Below are positions 42,645-54,530 of a DNA stretch of 64,000 nt, in pieces; the first letter of the stretch is position 1; each line of letters opens with the position of its first letter. This DNA is from Sphingomonas koreensis (lineage in GTDB: Bacteria > Pseudomonadota > Alphaproteobacteria > Sphingomonadales > Sphingomonadaceae): contig RCZF01000005.1 in NCBI GenBank assembly GCA_006438735.1, positions 1 through 64,000 of the forward strand, in the 5' to 3' direction. Below the pieces are notes generated by a model that was not told the DNA's origin, ran no database searches, and saw only the letters and a list, made by a program, of their open reading frames with translations. Made by a program: the position numbers and the translations under genes.

Positions 42645-44043
42645 CGGGCAGCAAGCCAAGCCGCTCGCGTCGCGCCCAGCGCCAGCCGAGCGCCACCGCG
42701 ACCGCGGCAAGGCCGGTGGCAAGGCCGATCCAAATGCCGACGCCCTGCCAGTGCAGTCCGAAGCCGAACAGCAAGGCGGTGCCGAAACCGGCGACCCAAT
42801 AGCCCAGCCCGGCGATGATCATCGGCACGCGCGTGTCCTGCAAGCCGCGCAGCACGCCGGCGGCGACGGCCTGCGCGCCGTCGAAAATCTGGAAGGCTGC
42901 GGCAACCGCGAGATACTGGACGGCAAGCGTGATGGTTCGAGCATTGGCGGGGTCATGAACGTCGAGATAGGCCGAGACGAACAGCCGCGGCGCGGCCCAC
43001 AGCGCCGTTGCGGTCAACACCATGAAGCCGATGCCGACGATCAGCGCGACGCGGCCGGCGCGGCCGATCCAGTCCCGATCGACCGCGCCGTAAGCCATGC
43101 CGACGCGTATCGTCGCGGCCTGGGCGATGCCGAACGGCACCTGAAACGTGATCGCCGCGATCTGCAGCGCGACGGCATGGGCGGCGACTTCGGTGACGCC
43201 GATCAGCCCCATCAGGAAGGCGGCGGCGCTGAACACCGCGCCCTCGAACGTCATCGTCAACGCGATCGGCACGCCGAGCCGGACGAGCTCGCGCAGCCGC
43301 GACCATTCCGGGCGCCACCACCGGCCAAGCAGGCGATAGCGGTGCAGCCGCCGATCGCTGCGGATCATCACCGCGTAGGCGGCCAGCATCATCAGGCTGG
43401 TGATCACGCTGGCAATCGCCGAGCCGCGGATGCCGAGCGCGGGCAGGCCGAGATGGCCGAACACCAGCAGCCAATTGCCGGCGATGTTGACGACCAGCGC
43501 CAGCGCGGTGACGATCATCGCCCAGCCGGGCCGGCCGAGCGCGGCGACGGTGGTGCGCAGCACCGCGGCGACGACGCCGGGGATCAGCGCCCATAACAGG
43601 ATATCTAGAAATGATCCGGCGGCGGCGGCGGCCTCAGCGTTCTGGCCGATCGCCCGCAGGATCGCCTCGCCCTTGAGCAAGGCGAGCATGAAGGGCAGGC
43701 TGCCGATTACCGCGAGCCACAGCGCCATGCGCACCGATCGACGGACCTCACGCACGGCGTGGCGGCGGCGGCCGAGTTCGGCGGCGATCACCGGCGCGGC
43801 CGAGCCGACCAGGCCGACCAGTGCGAACAGGATCACCGAATAGAGATAGACGCCGAGCGTTGCGGCGGCGAGCGCGGCGGTGCCGAGCCGGGCGATGAAG
43901 ATCACGTCGCTGGCATAGACCGCCATTTGCAGCAGATTGGCGCCGACCAGCGGCCCGGCGAGCCGCAGCAGCGCGCGCAGCTCATCGCCGGCCCTGGCGG
44001 GTCGCGCGACGAGCTTGGTGGGCGGGGAGGGAGCGGCATGCAT
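42601..44043 (-). CDS. MATE family multidrug efflux transporter
   Basis: 480 aa with 12 predicted membrane segments and the two-fold MATE symmetry. Family features include RLAGPLVGANLLQMAVYASD in helix 1 and the LRGLQDTRVPMIIAGLGYW loop in the second half. It probably exports cationic drugs using H+ or Na+. The last 44 nt overlap the end of the PHA-family gene on the other strand. Confidence 0.9.
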   Translation of the reverse strand: MHAAPSPPTKLVARPARAGDELRALLRLAGPLVGANLLQMAVYASDVIFIARLGTAALAAATLGVYLYSVILFALVGLVGSAAPVIAAELGRRRHAVREVRRSVRMALWLAVIGSLPFMLALLKGEAILRAIGQNAEAAAAAGSFLDILLWALIPGVVAAVLRTTVAALGRPGWAMIVTALALVVNIAGNWLLVFGHLGLPALGIRGSAIASVITSLMMLAAYAVMIRSDRRLHRYRLLGRWWRPEWSRLRELVRLGVPIALTMTFEGAVFSAAAFLMGLIGVTEVAAHAVALQIAAITFQVPFGIAQAATIRVGMAYGAVDRDWIGRAGRVALIVGIGFMVLTATALWAAPRLFVSAYLDVHDPANARTITLAVQYLAVAAAFQIFDGAQAVAAGVLRGLQDTRVPMIIAGLGYWVAGFGTALLFGFGLHWQGVGIWIGLATGLAAVAVALGWRWARRERLGLLPVTSAAFALPAATPL

Positions 44044-44187
44044 CGTCGCGCTTTAGCAGCAATTCGTGTGGGGTCGACCGGGCGCGCCGTCCGCCGCGTT
44101 GCTTCGCGCGATCCGCCCGCATATGGTCGGGCGCGGTAACGGGGCGAGGCTGACATCACGCGGATTATCCTGGGTATCGTCGCCGGC

Positions 44188-45117
44188 GTGTTGATGTTGC
44201 TGATCGCCGGCTGGTTCGTTTTTCGCGTGCCCGATATTCCTGTGGCAACGCTGCGCGCCCGATATGCGTCGAGCAGCTCGCGTTTCGTCACGATCGCGCC
44301 GGGGCTGACGGTGCATTTGCGCGACGAAGGGCAGAAGGGCGGCCTGCCGATCGTGCTGTTGCACGGCTCCAATGCATCGCTGCAAACGTGGGACCCGTGG
44401 GTGGCGCGGCTCGGGGGTCGCTATCGGTTTGTCAGCGTGGACCTGCCCGGGCACGGCCTCACCGGGGCGGCGCCCGACGGCGATTACAGCCAGGCGGCTT
44501 ATGCGCGCGTGCTCGACGCGGTGATCGCCGAGCGCAAGCTCGGGCGCTTCGTGCTTGTCGGCCATTCGATGGGCGGCGGCGTCGCGGCGCTTTACGCCAG
44601 CGAGCATCCCGATCGCATCGCCGCGCTGATCCTGGTCGATGCCAGCGGCGAGCCCTATCCCAAAGGAAGTGGCGGGACGCCGCTATTGATGCGCGTGCTC
44701 GACCTGCCCGGCGTGCGCGACGCCGCCGCGCAGCTGACGCCGCGCTGGATGATCGCGCAATCGCTCGACGGTGCGGTGGCGGTGAAGCAGATCAATACGC
44801 CCGCCGCGATCGATCGTTATTGGGACCTGCTGCGCTATCCGGGCAACCGTGTGGCGACGATCGAGCGGTTTGCGCAAGGCTATGCGCCGGTGCCGCCGGC
44901 GGCGCTCGCGCGCATCACCGCGCCGACGCTGATCCTGTGGGGCAAGGAGGATCAGTTCATCCCGGTCGCCTCGGCAGCCTATTTCGATCGAGCGATCCCC
45001 GACAGCCGCGCGATCATCTATCCCGGTGTCGGCCATCTGGTGATGGAGGAAGCGCCGGATCGATCGGCCGGCGATGTGCGCGCGTTCCTCGCCCGTTTGC
45101 CGGCCGGCCCGGCATGA
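44188..45117 (+). CDS. Alpha/beta hydrolase
   Basis: 309 aa beginning with a membrane anchor (LMLLIAGWFVFRV). The oxyanion region is VLLHGSNASLQTW, the nucleophile elbow GHSMGGG, the acid WGKEDQF and the His in PGVGHLVMEE, so the triad is complete. The frame is open slightly upstream without a standard start; the GTG at 44188 or ATG at 44194 is used. The stop overlaps the next start by 4 nt. It may act on a substrate of the same pathway as the next gene, unknown at present. Confidence 0.85.
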   Translation: MLMLLIAGWFVFRVPDIPVATLRARYASSSSRFVTIAPGLTVHLRDEGQKGGLPIVLLHGSNASLQTWDPWVARLGGRYRFVSVDLPGHGLTGAAPDGDYSQAAYARVLDAVIAERKLGRFVLVGHSMGGGVAALYASEHPDRIAALILVDASGEPYPKGSGGTPLLMRVLDLPGVRDAAAQLTPRWMIAQSLDGAVAVKQINTPAAIDRYWDLLRYPGNRVATIERFAQGYAPVPPAALARITAPTLILWGKEDQFIPVASAAYFDRAIPDSRAIIYPGVGHLVMEEAPDRSAGDVRAFLARLPAGPA

Positions 45118-46358
45118 ACACGCCGGTGAACGAGAGCCTGTGGACGCCGCCGCTGGCCGATCCCGCGCCGCGCGACCTGTGCACCGATTGCGGCATCTCG
45201 CGCACCGCCGACGCCAAGCGCTGCGGCGCGGCGTGCCAGTTCATCAAGCCCGATTACGAGCGGCTGGAAACGCAGGCGCACGGCCGCGCGCGCGATCCCG
45301 ATCGGCCCGACGAGCTGTTGTTCGGGCCGTTTCGACGGATGGTCCGGGCGCGGCTGAGCCCGGCGCTCGCGGGCGCGCAGTGGACCGGCATCACCACAAG
45401 GCTGGGCGAGCGGCTGCTCGAGACAGGCGGGGTCGACGCCGTGCTGACGATGGCGCCCGACGCCACGGATCGTTGGCGGCCGGTGCCGGTGATCGTCACC
45501 CGGGCGGAGGGGATGCGTCAGGTGCGCGGGATGCGGATGGGCTATGCGCCGCTGCTCGCGCTGCTCGAGCCGGCGCGCGCCGCTGGGCACAAGCGGATCG
45601 CGATCATCGGCATTCCCTGCCAGGTGCACGCGCTCCGCGCGCTCGAGGAGAGCCTCGATTTCGAGCGGCTGTATGTGATCGGCACGCCTTGTTCGGACAA
45701 TACCACGACCGAGCGGTTCCACGAGTTTCTGGCGCTGCTCGACGCGCATCCGGACAGCATCAGCTATCTCGAGTTTCGCGCCGATTATCATGTCGAATTG
45801 CGCTTCGACGATGGCCGCGTGCGGACTATCCCGTTCCTGCAATTGCCGATTTCGCAGCTCGCGCCCGATTTCTTCCCGCTGACCTGCCGAACCTGCGTCG
45901 ATTATACCAACGCGCTGGCCGACATCACCGTCGGCTATATGGCCGGGCAGGGCGACCAGTGGCTAGTGGTGCGCAATGCGCGCGGCGAGGAGCTGCTCGC
46001 GTTGCTGGGCGACGAACTGGCGACCGAACCGCTGGGCGCGGCGGGGAACCGCACGGGGGCGGTGAAGGGCTTCATCGCCAATGTCGAGCGCGCGGCGGGC
46101 GGCTTGCCGTTGCGGCGCATGCCGGGCTGGGTGCGGCCGATCGTCGGCTGGCTAATGCCGCGGATCGGGCCGCGTGGTCTGGAATTCGCACGAACGCGGG
46201 TGGAGATGAAGGCGGCCGAAACGGTGATCCACTTGCGCCGCGAGCGGCCTCGGCGGGTCAAATCGATGGTGCCCGCGCATATCTGGGCGCTGCTGGCGCC
46301 TTATGGAATCGCGCCGGCGCCGGACGAGCTGCCGCGCGACCGCGACCGATCGATCTGA
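45114..46358 (+). CDS. FrhB/BciB-like iron-sulphur flavoprotein (divinyl chlorophyllide reductase-like)
   Basis: 414 aa from ATG 45114. An N-terminal cysteine set (LCTDCG...RCGAACQFI) leads to the coenzyme F420 hydrogenase/dehydrogenase beta-subunit domain. Further Cys lie in GIPCQVHA, GTPCSD and TCRTCVDYTNALADIT. Length and Cys pattern fit the ferredoxin-dependent 8-vinyl reductase BciB or plant HCAR rather than methanogen FrhB. BciB acts in bacteriochlorophyll synthesis, and many sphingomonads are phototrophs. No other pigment genes are in this window, so the role stays tentative. Confidence 0.65.
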   Translation: MNTPVNESLWTPPLADPAPRDLCTDCGISRTADAKRCGAACQFIKPDYERLETQAHGRARDPDRPDELLFGPFRRMVRARLSPALAGAQWTGITTRLGERLLETGGVDAVLTMAPDATDRWRPVPVIVTRAEGMRQVRGMRMGYAPLLALLEPARAAGHKRIAIIGIPCQVHALRALEESLDFERLYVIGTPCSDNTTTERFHEFLALLDAHPDSISYLEFRADYHVELRFDDGRVRTIPFLQLPISQLAPDFFPLTCRTCVDYTNALADITVGYMAGQGDQWLVVRNARGEELLALLGDELATEPLGAAGNRTGAVKGFIANVERAAGGLPLRRMPGWVRPIVGWLMPRIGPRGLEFARTRVEMKAAETVIHLRRERPRRVKSMVPAHIWALLAPYGIAPAPDELPRDRDRSI

Positions 46359-46367
46359 GGCGAGCGG

Positions 46368-46392
46368 CCTCCCGGCGGCGTGCGCCGGGAGG
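46368..46392. terminator. Bidirectional terminator between convergent genes
   Basis: CCTCCCGGC (46368-46376) and GCCGGGAGG (46384-46392) make a 9-bp GC stem with a 7-nt loop, between the BciB-like gene and katG. Confidence 0.65.
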
Positions 46393-46403
46393 TCCTCTCA
46401 TCG

Positions 46404-48650
<2,247 letters not shown>

Positions 48651-48680
48651 TTAAACTTGTGAGACTGATCGAAAGCGGCG

Positions 48681-50018
48681 TTAGCGGGATGACGCTGCGC
48701 TGACGCGCCAGACCGTGTTGCCGACATCGTCCGCCACCAGTAGCCCGCCGCCGGGGCCGACCGTGACGCCGACGGGGCGGCCATAGGCCATGTCACCATC
48801 TGCGCTGAGGAAGCCGGTGAGTATGTCGATCGGCTTGACGCCGGGCGCCGGGAAGCCGGTGGGAGCGAAGGGCACATAAACGACCTTATAGCCCGACGGC
48901 GGCTTGCGATTCCACGAACCATGCTCGCCGACGAACACGCCATCGGCGAAGCGCGGGCCGAGATTGCTTCCTTGCGAAAAGGCGAGCCCGAGCGCCGCGA
49001 CATGCGGGCCCATCGCGTAATCGGGGCGCTTGGCATATTGCTGGAGCGCCGGGTTGGGCGGATCGACGCGCTTGTCGGGATAGCCGCCCCAATAATACCA
49101 CGGCCAGCCGAAGTGATCGCCGAGCTCGACCGCGCTGATATAATCGGGCGCAACGTCCGATCCCATCATGTCGCGCTCGTTGACCGCGGCCCACAACCGG
49201 CCCGATTGCGGATCGATCGCGAGCCCGTTGGGATTGCGCATGCCGGCCGCGTAAATCCGCTCGGTCTTGGTTGCCGGGTTCACCTGCAGGATGTCGGCGC
49301 GGTGATCCTCGGCGTCCATGCCGTTGTCGGCGATATTGGTCGAGGCGCCGACGGTGACGAACAGCGATTGCCCGTCGGGCGCGGCAATCACGTTGCGCGC
49401 CCAATGCAGCCCGCCGTGCGGCAGATCGACGATCTTTTCGGGCTTGGCGGTGATCCGCGTCTGGCCCGGCGTGAAGGGCACGCGGACCACAGCGTCGGTA
49501 TCGCCGATATAGAGGTAGCCGCCCATAAGCGCCATGCCGAACGGCGAGTTGAGCCTCGCGATCAGCACCGATCGGCTTTCCGCCACGCCGTCGTGATTGG
49601 CGTCGCGCAGCAGCGTGATGCGGTTGGCCGAGGGCACGCCGGCGCCGCCCTTGTTCATCAGATGCCGCGCGACGAAACCAGTGATGCCGCCGCCGCTGCT
49701 CGGCGGGGCGTTGGTTTCGGCGACCAGCACATCGCCATTGGGCAGCACATAGAGCCAGCGCGGGTGATCGAGGCCGGCGGCGAAGGCGGCGACCTGCAGC
49801 CCGGCGGCGGCGGTCGGCTTCTGGCCGGCGGGCCATCCGGTCCCCTTGGCGACGTCCATCGTCGGGATGATCTGGTTGCGCGGCGGCGTGATCTGCGGGA
49901 GCGCGCCGGTAACGTCGGCGAGCGACAGCCGCGCCTTGTCCGGCCGGCCGAGCCAGACCAGCACGACGACGGCGAGGACGACGACGACCGAGGTAACGCG
50001 GACGATGTGTTTGATCAT
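48681..50018 (-). CDS. PQQ-dependent sugar (L-sorbosone-type) dehydrogenase family protein
   Basis: 445 aa with an N-terminal membrane anchor (VVVVLAVVVLVWLG). A six-bladed beta-propeller follows: repeats such as LDHPRWLYVLPNGDVLVAET, GMRNPNGLAIDPQSGRLWAA and GVFVGEHGSWNRKPPSGYKV, all typical of sorbosone dehydrogenases. A periplasmic sugar oxidation role is usual. It lies between katG and corC on the same strand. Confidence 0.85.
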   Translation of the reverse strand: MIKHIVRVTSVVVVLAVVVLVWLGRPDKARLSLADVTGALPQITPPRNQIIPTMDVAKGTGWPAGQKPTAAAGLQVAAFAAGLDHPRWLYVLPNGDVLVAETNAPPSSGGGITGFVARHLMNKGGAGVPSANRITLLRDANHDGVAESRSVLIARLNSPFGMALMGGYLYIGDTDAVVRVPFTPGQTRITAKPEKIVDLPHGGLHWARNVIAAPDGQSLFVTVGASTNIADNGMDAEDHRADILQVNPATKTERIYAAGMRNPNGLAIDPQSGRLWAAVNERDMMGSDVAPDYISAVELGDHFGWPWYYWGGYPDKRVDPPNPALQQYAKRPDYAMGPHVAALGLAFSQGSNLGPRFADGVFVGEHGSWNRKPPSGYKVVYVPFAPTGFPAPGVKPIDILTGFLSADGDMAYGRPVGVTVGPGGGLLVADDVGNTVWRVSAASSR

Positions 50019-50070
50019 GCCGCGTTCCTAAGCGTCTGCCGGTATCGGGCAAAGACCAAATGAGCGCGGC

Positions 50071-50973
50071 TCATTCGATTTCCGTCTCGGCGATCTTAGC
50101 GGGCGGATGGAGCCGCAGCCTTGCGACGCGGCGCGGATCGGCCTCGACCACTTCGAGCGTCCAGCCGCTGTCGTGGACGATGCACTCGCCCGCCTGGGGC
50201 ACATGGCCGGCGAGCACCGCTGCGAGGCCGCCGATCGTGTCGATATCGTCTTCGGTTTCGCCGAGCCGCGAATCGACCGTTTCGGCAATGTCCTCCAGCT
50301 CGGCGCGCGCGTCGGCTTCCCAGCCGCCGCCCTCGATCGGCACGATCAGCGCGGTCGGGGCGTCGTCATGCTCGTCTTCGATGTCGCCGACGATCTCCTC
50401 GATCAGATCCTCGATCGTGACCAGCCCTTCGGTGCCCGAATATTCGTCGATCACCACCGCGAGATGGACGCGCTTGCCCTGCATGTCGGCGAGCAGATCG
50501 AGCGCGCCGCGCGATTGCGGCACGTAGAGCGGCTCGCGGATCAGCCGGTCGATGTTGCGCGGCGGCGGCGCGCCGGTCGCCAGGATGTTGAACACGTCCT
50601 TGATGTGGACCATGCCGATGATCGTATCGAGCTCGCCGCGATAGACAGGCAGGCGGCTATGGCCGGCCTCGGCGAAGGTCTTGACCAGCTCGTCGAAGCC
50701 GATTCCCTCCTCGACCGCGATGATGTCGGCGCGCGGCACGCCGACGTCGCCGGCGTCGCGTTCGCCGAAATGGAGCAGGTTGCGCACCATCTGGCGTTCG
50801 AGCGGTGAGAGATCGCCCTTGGCGTCGGGACCGGGCTCGCCCTCATGCTCATCGATCACTTCCTCGATGCGGGCGCGCAGCGTGTCGTCGGCCTCGTCGC
50901 CGAACAGCAGCGCGCGCAGGCCGCGCCAGATCCCGCCATTATCGGCGGGCGTAATACTCGAATCGTCGGGCAT
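50071..50973 (-). CDS. corC: CorC/HlyC-type CBS-domain protein
   Basis: 300 aa, without the N-terminal membrane domain of larger homologues. It has two CBS domains (about residues 80-200, PVYRGELDTIIGMVHIKDVF and LAVVIDEYSGTEGLVTIEDL) and a C-terminal CorC_HlyC transporter-associated domain. It modulates Mg/Co efflux or lipoprotein traffic in other bacteria. Follows ybeY by 57 nt and belongs to the phoH-ybeY-corC run. Confidence 0.9.
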   Translation of the reverse strand: MPDDSSITPADNGGIWRGLRALLFGDEADDTLRARIEEVIDEHEGEPGPDAKGDLSPLERQMVRNLLHFGERDAGDVGVPRADIIAVEEGIGFDELVKTFAEAGHSRLPVYRGELDTIIGMVHIKDVFNILATGAPPPRNIDRLIREPLYVPQSRGALDLLADMQGKRVHLAVVIDEYSGTEGLVTIEDLIEEIVGDIEDEHDDAPTALIVPIEGGGWEADARAELEDIAETVDSRLGETEDDIDTIGGLAAVLAGHVPQAGECIVHDSGWTLEVVEADPRRVARLRLHPPAKIAETEIE

Positions 50974-51030
50974 TGCTCGTGGTGGATTCCCTGTTGATGG
51001 GGTGAGTATAGCGGGCGCGGGCGGCTTCGC

Positions 51031-51543
51031 TCAATCCTCGTGCACCAGATAGGGATCGGCGAGGCCGAGATCGGCCATCGCGTCGCGCTCGATCGCCTCC
51101 ATATGATCGGCATCGGCGTCGTCGATATGATCGTATCCGAGCAGATGGAGCGTGCCGTGGACGATCAGGTGCGCGGCGTGGTCTTCGGCACTGACCCCTT
51201 TTTCGGCCGCCTCGCGGGCGCAGACGCCGTGAGCGAGGACGATGTCGCCGAGCAGCACTTCGCCGTCGTCACTATTTTCGCTGATCGTGTCGAGCAGATC
51301 GCGCTGGACCATTGGGAAGGACAGCACGTTGGTGGCAGCGTCCTTGTGGCGATACTCGCGGTTGAGCGTCTGCACTTCGTCGTCGCCGGTGAGCCGCAGC
51401 GAGATCTCGATCGCTGCGACAGCCTGCGCGAGCGGCCCGTGCGGCGTCCGTGCCAACGCGGCCAGCACCGCCTTGCGCGCGAGCGCGGTCCAGTCGGTCT
51501 CCTCGGGCCAGGGGTCTTCGCGGGTGAGTTCGATTTCGATCAA
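51031..51543 (-). CDS. ybeY: rRNA maturation endoribonuclease YbeY
   Basis: 170 aa. The zinc-binding signature HGTLHLLGYDH is present near residue 130. It trims 16S rRNA and takes part in 70S quality control. Its ATG overlaps the phoH stop by 4 nt. Confidence 0.94.
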   Translation of the reverse strand: MIEIELTREDPWPEETDWTALARKAVLAALARTPHGPLAQAVAAIEISLRLTGDDEVQTLNREYRHKDAATNVLSFPMVQRDLLDTISENSDDGEVLLGDIVLAHGVCAREAAEKGVSAEDHAAHLIVHGTLHLLGYDHIDDADADHMEAIERDAMADLGLADPYLVHED

Positions 51544-52541
51544 GCTTCGGTGCCCTCATAGGCTTCGACGATGCGGCCGACGATCGGGTGGCGGACGACG
51601 TCGCCGGCGGTGAAGCGGACCATGGCGATCGATTCCACGCCTTCTAGACGGGTTACGGCGTCGGCGAGGCCCGAGGCGGGGATGCCGCCGGGGAGATCGA
51701 CCTGCTTGGGATCGCCGCAGATCACCATGCGGCTGTTCTGGCCGAACCGGGTGAGGAACATCTTCATCTGCGCCGGCGTGGTGTTCTGCGCCTCGTCGAG
51801 AATCACGAACGCGTCGGCGAGCGTGCGGCCGCGCATGAAGGCGATCGGGGCGATCTCGATCTCGCCGCTCGCGAGGCGGCGCTCGACCTGTTCGGGCGGC
51901 ATGCAATCGTAGAGCGCGTCGTAGAGCGGGCGGAGATAGGGATCGACCTTCTCCTTCATGTCGCCGGGCAGGAAGCCGAGCTTCTCACCGGCCTCGACAG
52001 CCGGGCGCGACAGGATCAGCCGCTGGACGCTGCCGGTGATGAGCTGCGCGACGGCCTGAGCGACGGCGATATAGGTCTTGCCGGTGCCGGCCGGGCCCAA
52101 TGCGAAGACCATGTCGTTGCCGATCAGCTCGCGCATGTAATGCGCCTGTGCCGGGGTGCGCGGCACGATCGTCTTCTTGCGCGTGCGGATCATGATGCCG
52201 GGCGCACGCTCGCCCTGATCGGCGCGGATGATTCCGGCGAGCGTCGGCTCGGAGGCCATTGCGATCGAGGCGTCGACGAGGCCGGTATCGACATCCTCGC
52301 CGCGGCCGATCCGCGCGTAGAGATCATTGAGCACATCGCGCGCCATCGCCACCTGCTCGGCAGTGCCTTCGAGCCCGACGCGATTGCCGCGCGCGGTGAT
52401 ATAGACGCCGAGCCGGTTTTCGAGCGCGACGAGATTCTGATCATATTGGCCGAACAAGGCGCTCAGCGATTGCGGCTTATCGAACAGCAGTTCGAGCCGG
52501 GAACGCTCCCCGGTTTGGGCGGGCACGGGTTTGCGGCTCAT
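51540..52541 (-). CDS. phoH: PhoH-like ATPase
   Basis: 333 aa from ATG 52541 (AAAGGA 5 nt upstream). An N-terminal KH-like part precedes the PhoH P-loop domain: Walker A ALGPAGTGKTYIA, Walker B FVILDEAQN and the RMVICGDPKQVDLP box. Forms a conserved run with ybeY and corC. Usually miaB lies upstream; here there is a repeat element instead. A frame extending to 52757 is not coding. Confidence 0.92.
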   Translation of the reverse strand: MSRKPVPAQTGERSRLELLFDKPQSLSALFGQYDQNLVALENRLGVYITARGNRVGLEGTAEQVAMARDVLNDLYARIGRGEDVDTGLVDASIAMASEPTLAGIIRADQGERAPGIMIRTRKKTIVPRTPAQAHYMRELIGNDMVFALGPAGTGKTYIAVAQAVAQLITGSVQRLILSRPAVEAGEKLGFLPGDMKEKVDPYLRPLYDALYDCMPPEQVERRLASGEIEIAPIAFMRGRTLADAFVILDEAQNTTPAQMKMFLTRFGQNSRMVICGDPKQVDLPGGIPASGLADAVTRLEGVESIAMVRFTAGDVVRHPIVGRIVEAYEGTEA

Positions 52542-52946
52542 GCGATCCTTTCGGCGGCGCGGGAGGTGAAGTGGAGAAAGTGGAGAGTGTCGCACGCTTT
52601 CCTGGAACCGGCCGAACGACGCCAGCGGAGCGAGGTTCCGCGGAAGCCGACCAAGGGAGCGACAAGACTCATCCGCTGTCGAGTCTGGCAGAGTCGGGCG
52701 GAGTAGGACAGCGGAAATTTCGCCGTTGTGGGATGCATCTACGCCGAGCGTTGCCAAGATGTCGCAGCGCTGCGATCGGGAACCGATCGTCAGCCATCTG
52801 CGTATTGCCGTCCCACCGATTATCGAACGGCGTCAACAGATTGCTGTTTGCTGACCGGCTGGTTCCCGAGCCGTTCAGATCGGCGCGGGCAAAAGTCCCG
52901 GCATGGCGCGGTTCGGCCGTGACATGCAGACGACAGGAGAAGTGCA
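52542..52946. other. Intergenic region between phoH and the RcnB-like gene
   Basis: No gene. It contains copy 2 of the 23-bp repeat near the phoH start and, to the right, the AGGAGAAG ribosome binding site of the RcnB-like gene. Both promoters must lie here. Confidence 0.5.
52565..52587. repeat. 23-bp dispersed repeat (copy 2)
   Basis: GGTGAAGTGGA...GTGGAGAG is the exact reverse complement of 39884-39906 and lies 23 bp upstream of the phoH start codon. Confidence 0.7.
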
Positions 52947-53381
52947 ATGCGTACATTATTTATTGCGGCGATTGCCGCCGCTGCCTTGGTTCCCGGTGTC
53001 GCCAGCGCGCAAAGCGCCCGCGAAGTCCGTCATGATCAGCGCGAAGTCCGCAAGGATATTCGCCACGGCAATTATCAGGAAGCGCGCGAGGATCGTCGTG
53101 AAACGCGCGAGGATTGGCGCGACTATCGCAAAAGCCATCGTGATGTCTATCGCCGTCCGGCCTATACCGGCCCGCGCGGCTATCGCTATCGGCCGGTGAG
53201 CGTCGGATATCGCTTCGCGCCGGCCTATTACGGCAGCCGTTATTGGGTGAACGATTATGCCACCTATCGCTTGCCGCGGCCGGGCGTGAACCAGCGCTGG
53301 ATCCGTTATGGCAATGACGTCGTGCTGATCAACATCCGCACCGGCCGTGTGGTCCGGACCAACAGCGGCTTCTTCTATTAA
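52947..53381 (+). CDS. RcnB-like periplasmic protein
   Basis: 144 aa with a signal peptide to ASAQS. The mature protein begins with a charged helix of Arg, Asp and Glu repeats (REVRHDQREVRKDIRHGNYQ). A Tyr/Arg-rich segment follows, then the RcnB domain end (YRLPRPGVNQRWIRYGNDVV...RTGRVV). RcnB affects nickel/cobalt homeostasis in E. coli; in sphingomonads the family is large and its roles are mostly unknown. Confidence 0.85.
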   Translation: MRTLFIAAIAAAALVPGVASAQSAREVRHDQREVRKDIRHGNYQEAREDRRETREDWRDYRKSHRDVYRRPAYTGPRGYRYRPVSVGYRFAPAYYGSRYWVNDYATYRLPRPGVNQRWIRYGNDVVLINIRTGRVVRTNSGFFY

Positions 53382-53393
53382 GCCGTAGGGCGT

Positions 53394-54416
53394 TCAATTG
53401 CCGATCGACGAAAAGCGCGGCGCGGGCGCGGGCTGGACGACACCGTCCCGCTCGACGAACGCGCCGCGCGCAACGTTGTGCGGATCGTTCGGGGCTTCAT
53501 CGAAGCCGAGCACCGGGGCGACGCAAGCCTCCTGTCCGGCGAAGGCGGCGCACCAATCGTCGCGGGTGCGCGTCTTGAAGCCGGCGGCTAGGTCGGCCTT
53601 GCGCCGCGGCCAGGCGGCGACATCGAACTGCGCGTCCCATTCGGGGCCGTCGAGGCCCATCACCGAGCGGAGCGCCGCGTAGAATTGCGGCTCGATCGCA
53701 CCCACCGCGAGATACTTGCCGTCGGCGGTTTCGTACGTGTCATAGAAGAAGGCGCCGCCGTCGAGCAGATTGGCGCCGCGCGGCCCCGGCCAACGCCCGG
53801 CGGCGCGAAACCCCCACATCATCGTCATCAACAACGCCGAGCCCTCGCTCATCGCCGCATCCACGATCTGGCCTTTGCCGGTCGCCTTGGCGTGGAGGAT
53901 GCCGGCGAGCATGCCGAACGCGAGCAGCATGCCGCCACCGCCGAAATCGCCGACGAGGTTGATCGGCGGAACGGGCTTGCCGCCGGCGACGCCGATCGCA
54001 TCGAGCGCGCCTGACACGGCGATATAATCGATGTCATGCCCGGCCTGGTGTGCGCGCGGGCCGGTTTGCCCCCAGCCGGTCATGCGGCCGTAGACAAGGC
54101 GCGGGTTGTCGCCGCGCAGCACATCGGGGCCGAGGCCGAGCCGCTCCATCACGCCGGGACGGAACCCCTCGATCAAGCCGTCGGCGGTGGCGACGAGGCG
54201 ACGCAGCTCGGCGACATCGCCGGGCGATTTAAGATCGAGCGCGACGGCGGCGCGGCCGCGCAGCAGCGGATCCTTGGGATCGGGCGGTCGATCGGGGCGC
54301 TCGATGCGGATCACCTCGGCGCCGTGATCGGCGAGCATCATGCCGCAGAACGGGCCGGGCCCGATGCCGGCGATCTCGATGATGCGGATGCCGGCGAGGG
54401 GCAGGGTGTTGGTCAT
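53394..54416 (-). CDS. CaiB/BaiF family, alpha-methylacyl-CoA racemase-like
   Basis: 340 aa. Opens with [20 protein letters not shown]. It carries the racemase His and Asp in [11 protein letters not shown] and [15 protein letters not shown], so alpha-methylacyl-CoA racemase activity is likely, rather than transfer. It would invert 2-methyl branched acyl-CoAs before beta-oxidation. Precedes no operon partner on its own strand; the second CaiB gene lies 114 bp upstream, separated by a repeat. Confidence 0.82.
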   Translation of the reverse strand: MTNTLPLAGIRIIEIAGIGPGPFCGMMLADHGAEVIRIERPDRPPDPKDPLLRGRAAVALDLKSPGDVAELRRLVATADGLIEGFRPGVMERLGLGPDVLRGDNPRLVYGRMTGWGQTGPRAHQAGHDIDYIAVSGALDAIGVAGGKPVPPINLVGDFGGGGMLLAFGMLAGILHAKATGKGQIVDAAMSEGSALLMTMMWGFRAAGRWPGPRGANLLDGGAFFYDTYETADGKYLAVGAIEPQFYAALRSVMGLDGPEWDAQFDVAAWPRRKADLAAGFKTRTRDDWCAAFAGQEACVAPVLGFDEAPNDPHNVARGAFVERDGVVQPAPAPRFSSIGN

Positions 54417-54455
54417 CGGTTGCGCCTCATCGTCAGGTCGTGACCGGGCCGGCAG

Positions 54456-54521
54456 CCACCGTGCCCCGTCGTCGTGCGAGCTTGCGGCATGGTGGACCCC
54501 GGAACAAGTCCGGGGTGACGA
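54456..54521. repeat. REP-like composite palindrome (copy 2)
   Basis: GCCACCGTGCC...GGCATGGTGG and CCCCGGAACAAGTCCGGGGTGACG. Related to 38053-38162 in inverted arrangement. It lies between the two CaiB-family genes. Confidence 0.6.
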
Positions 54522-54530
54522 GACTGCGGG

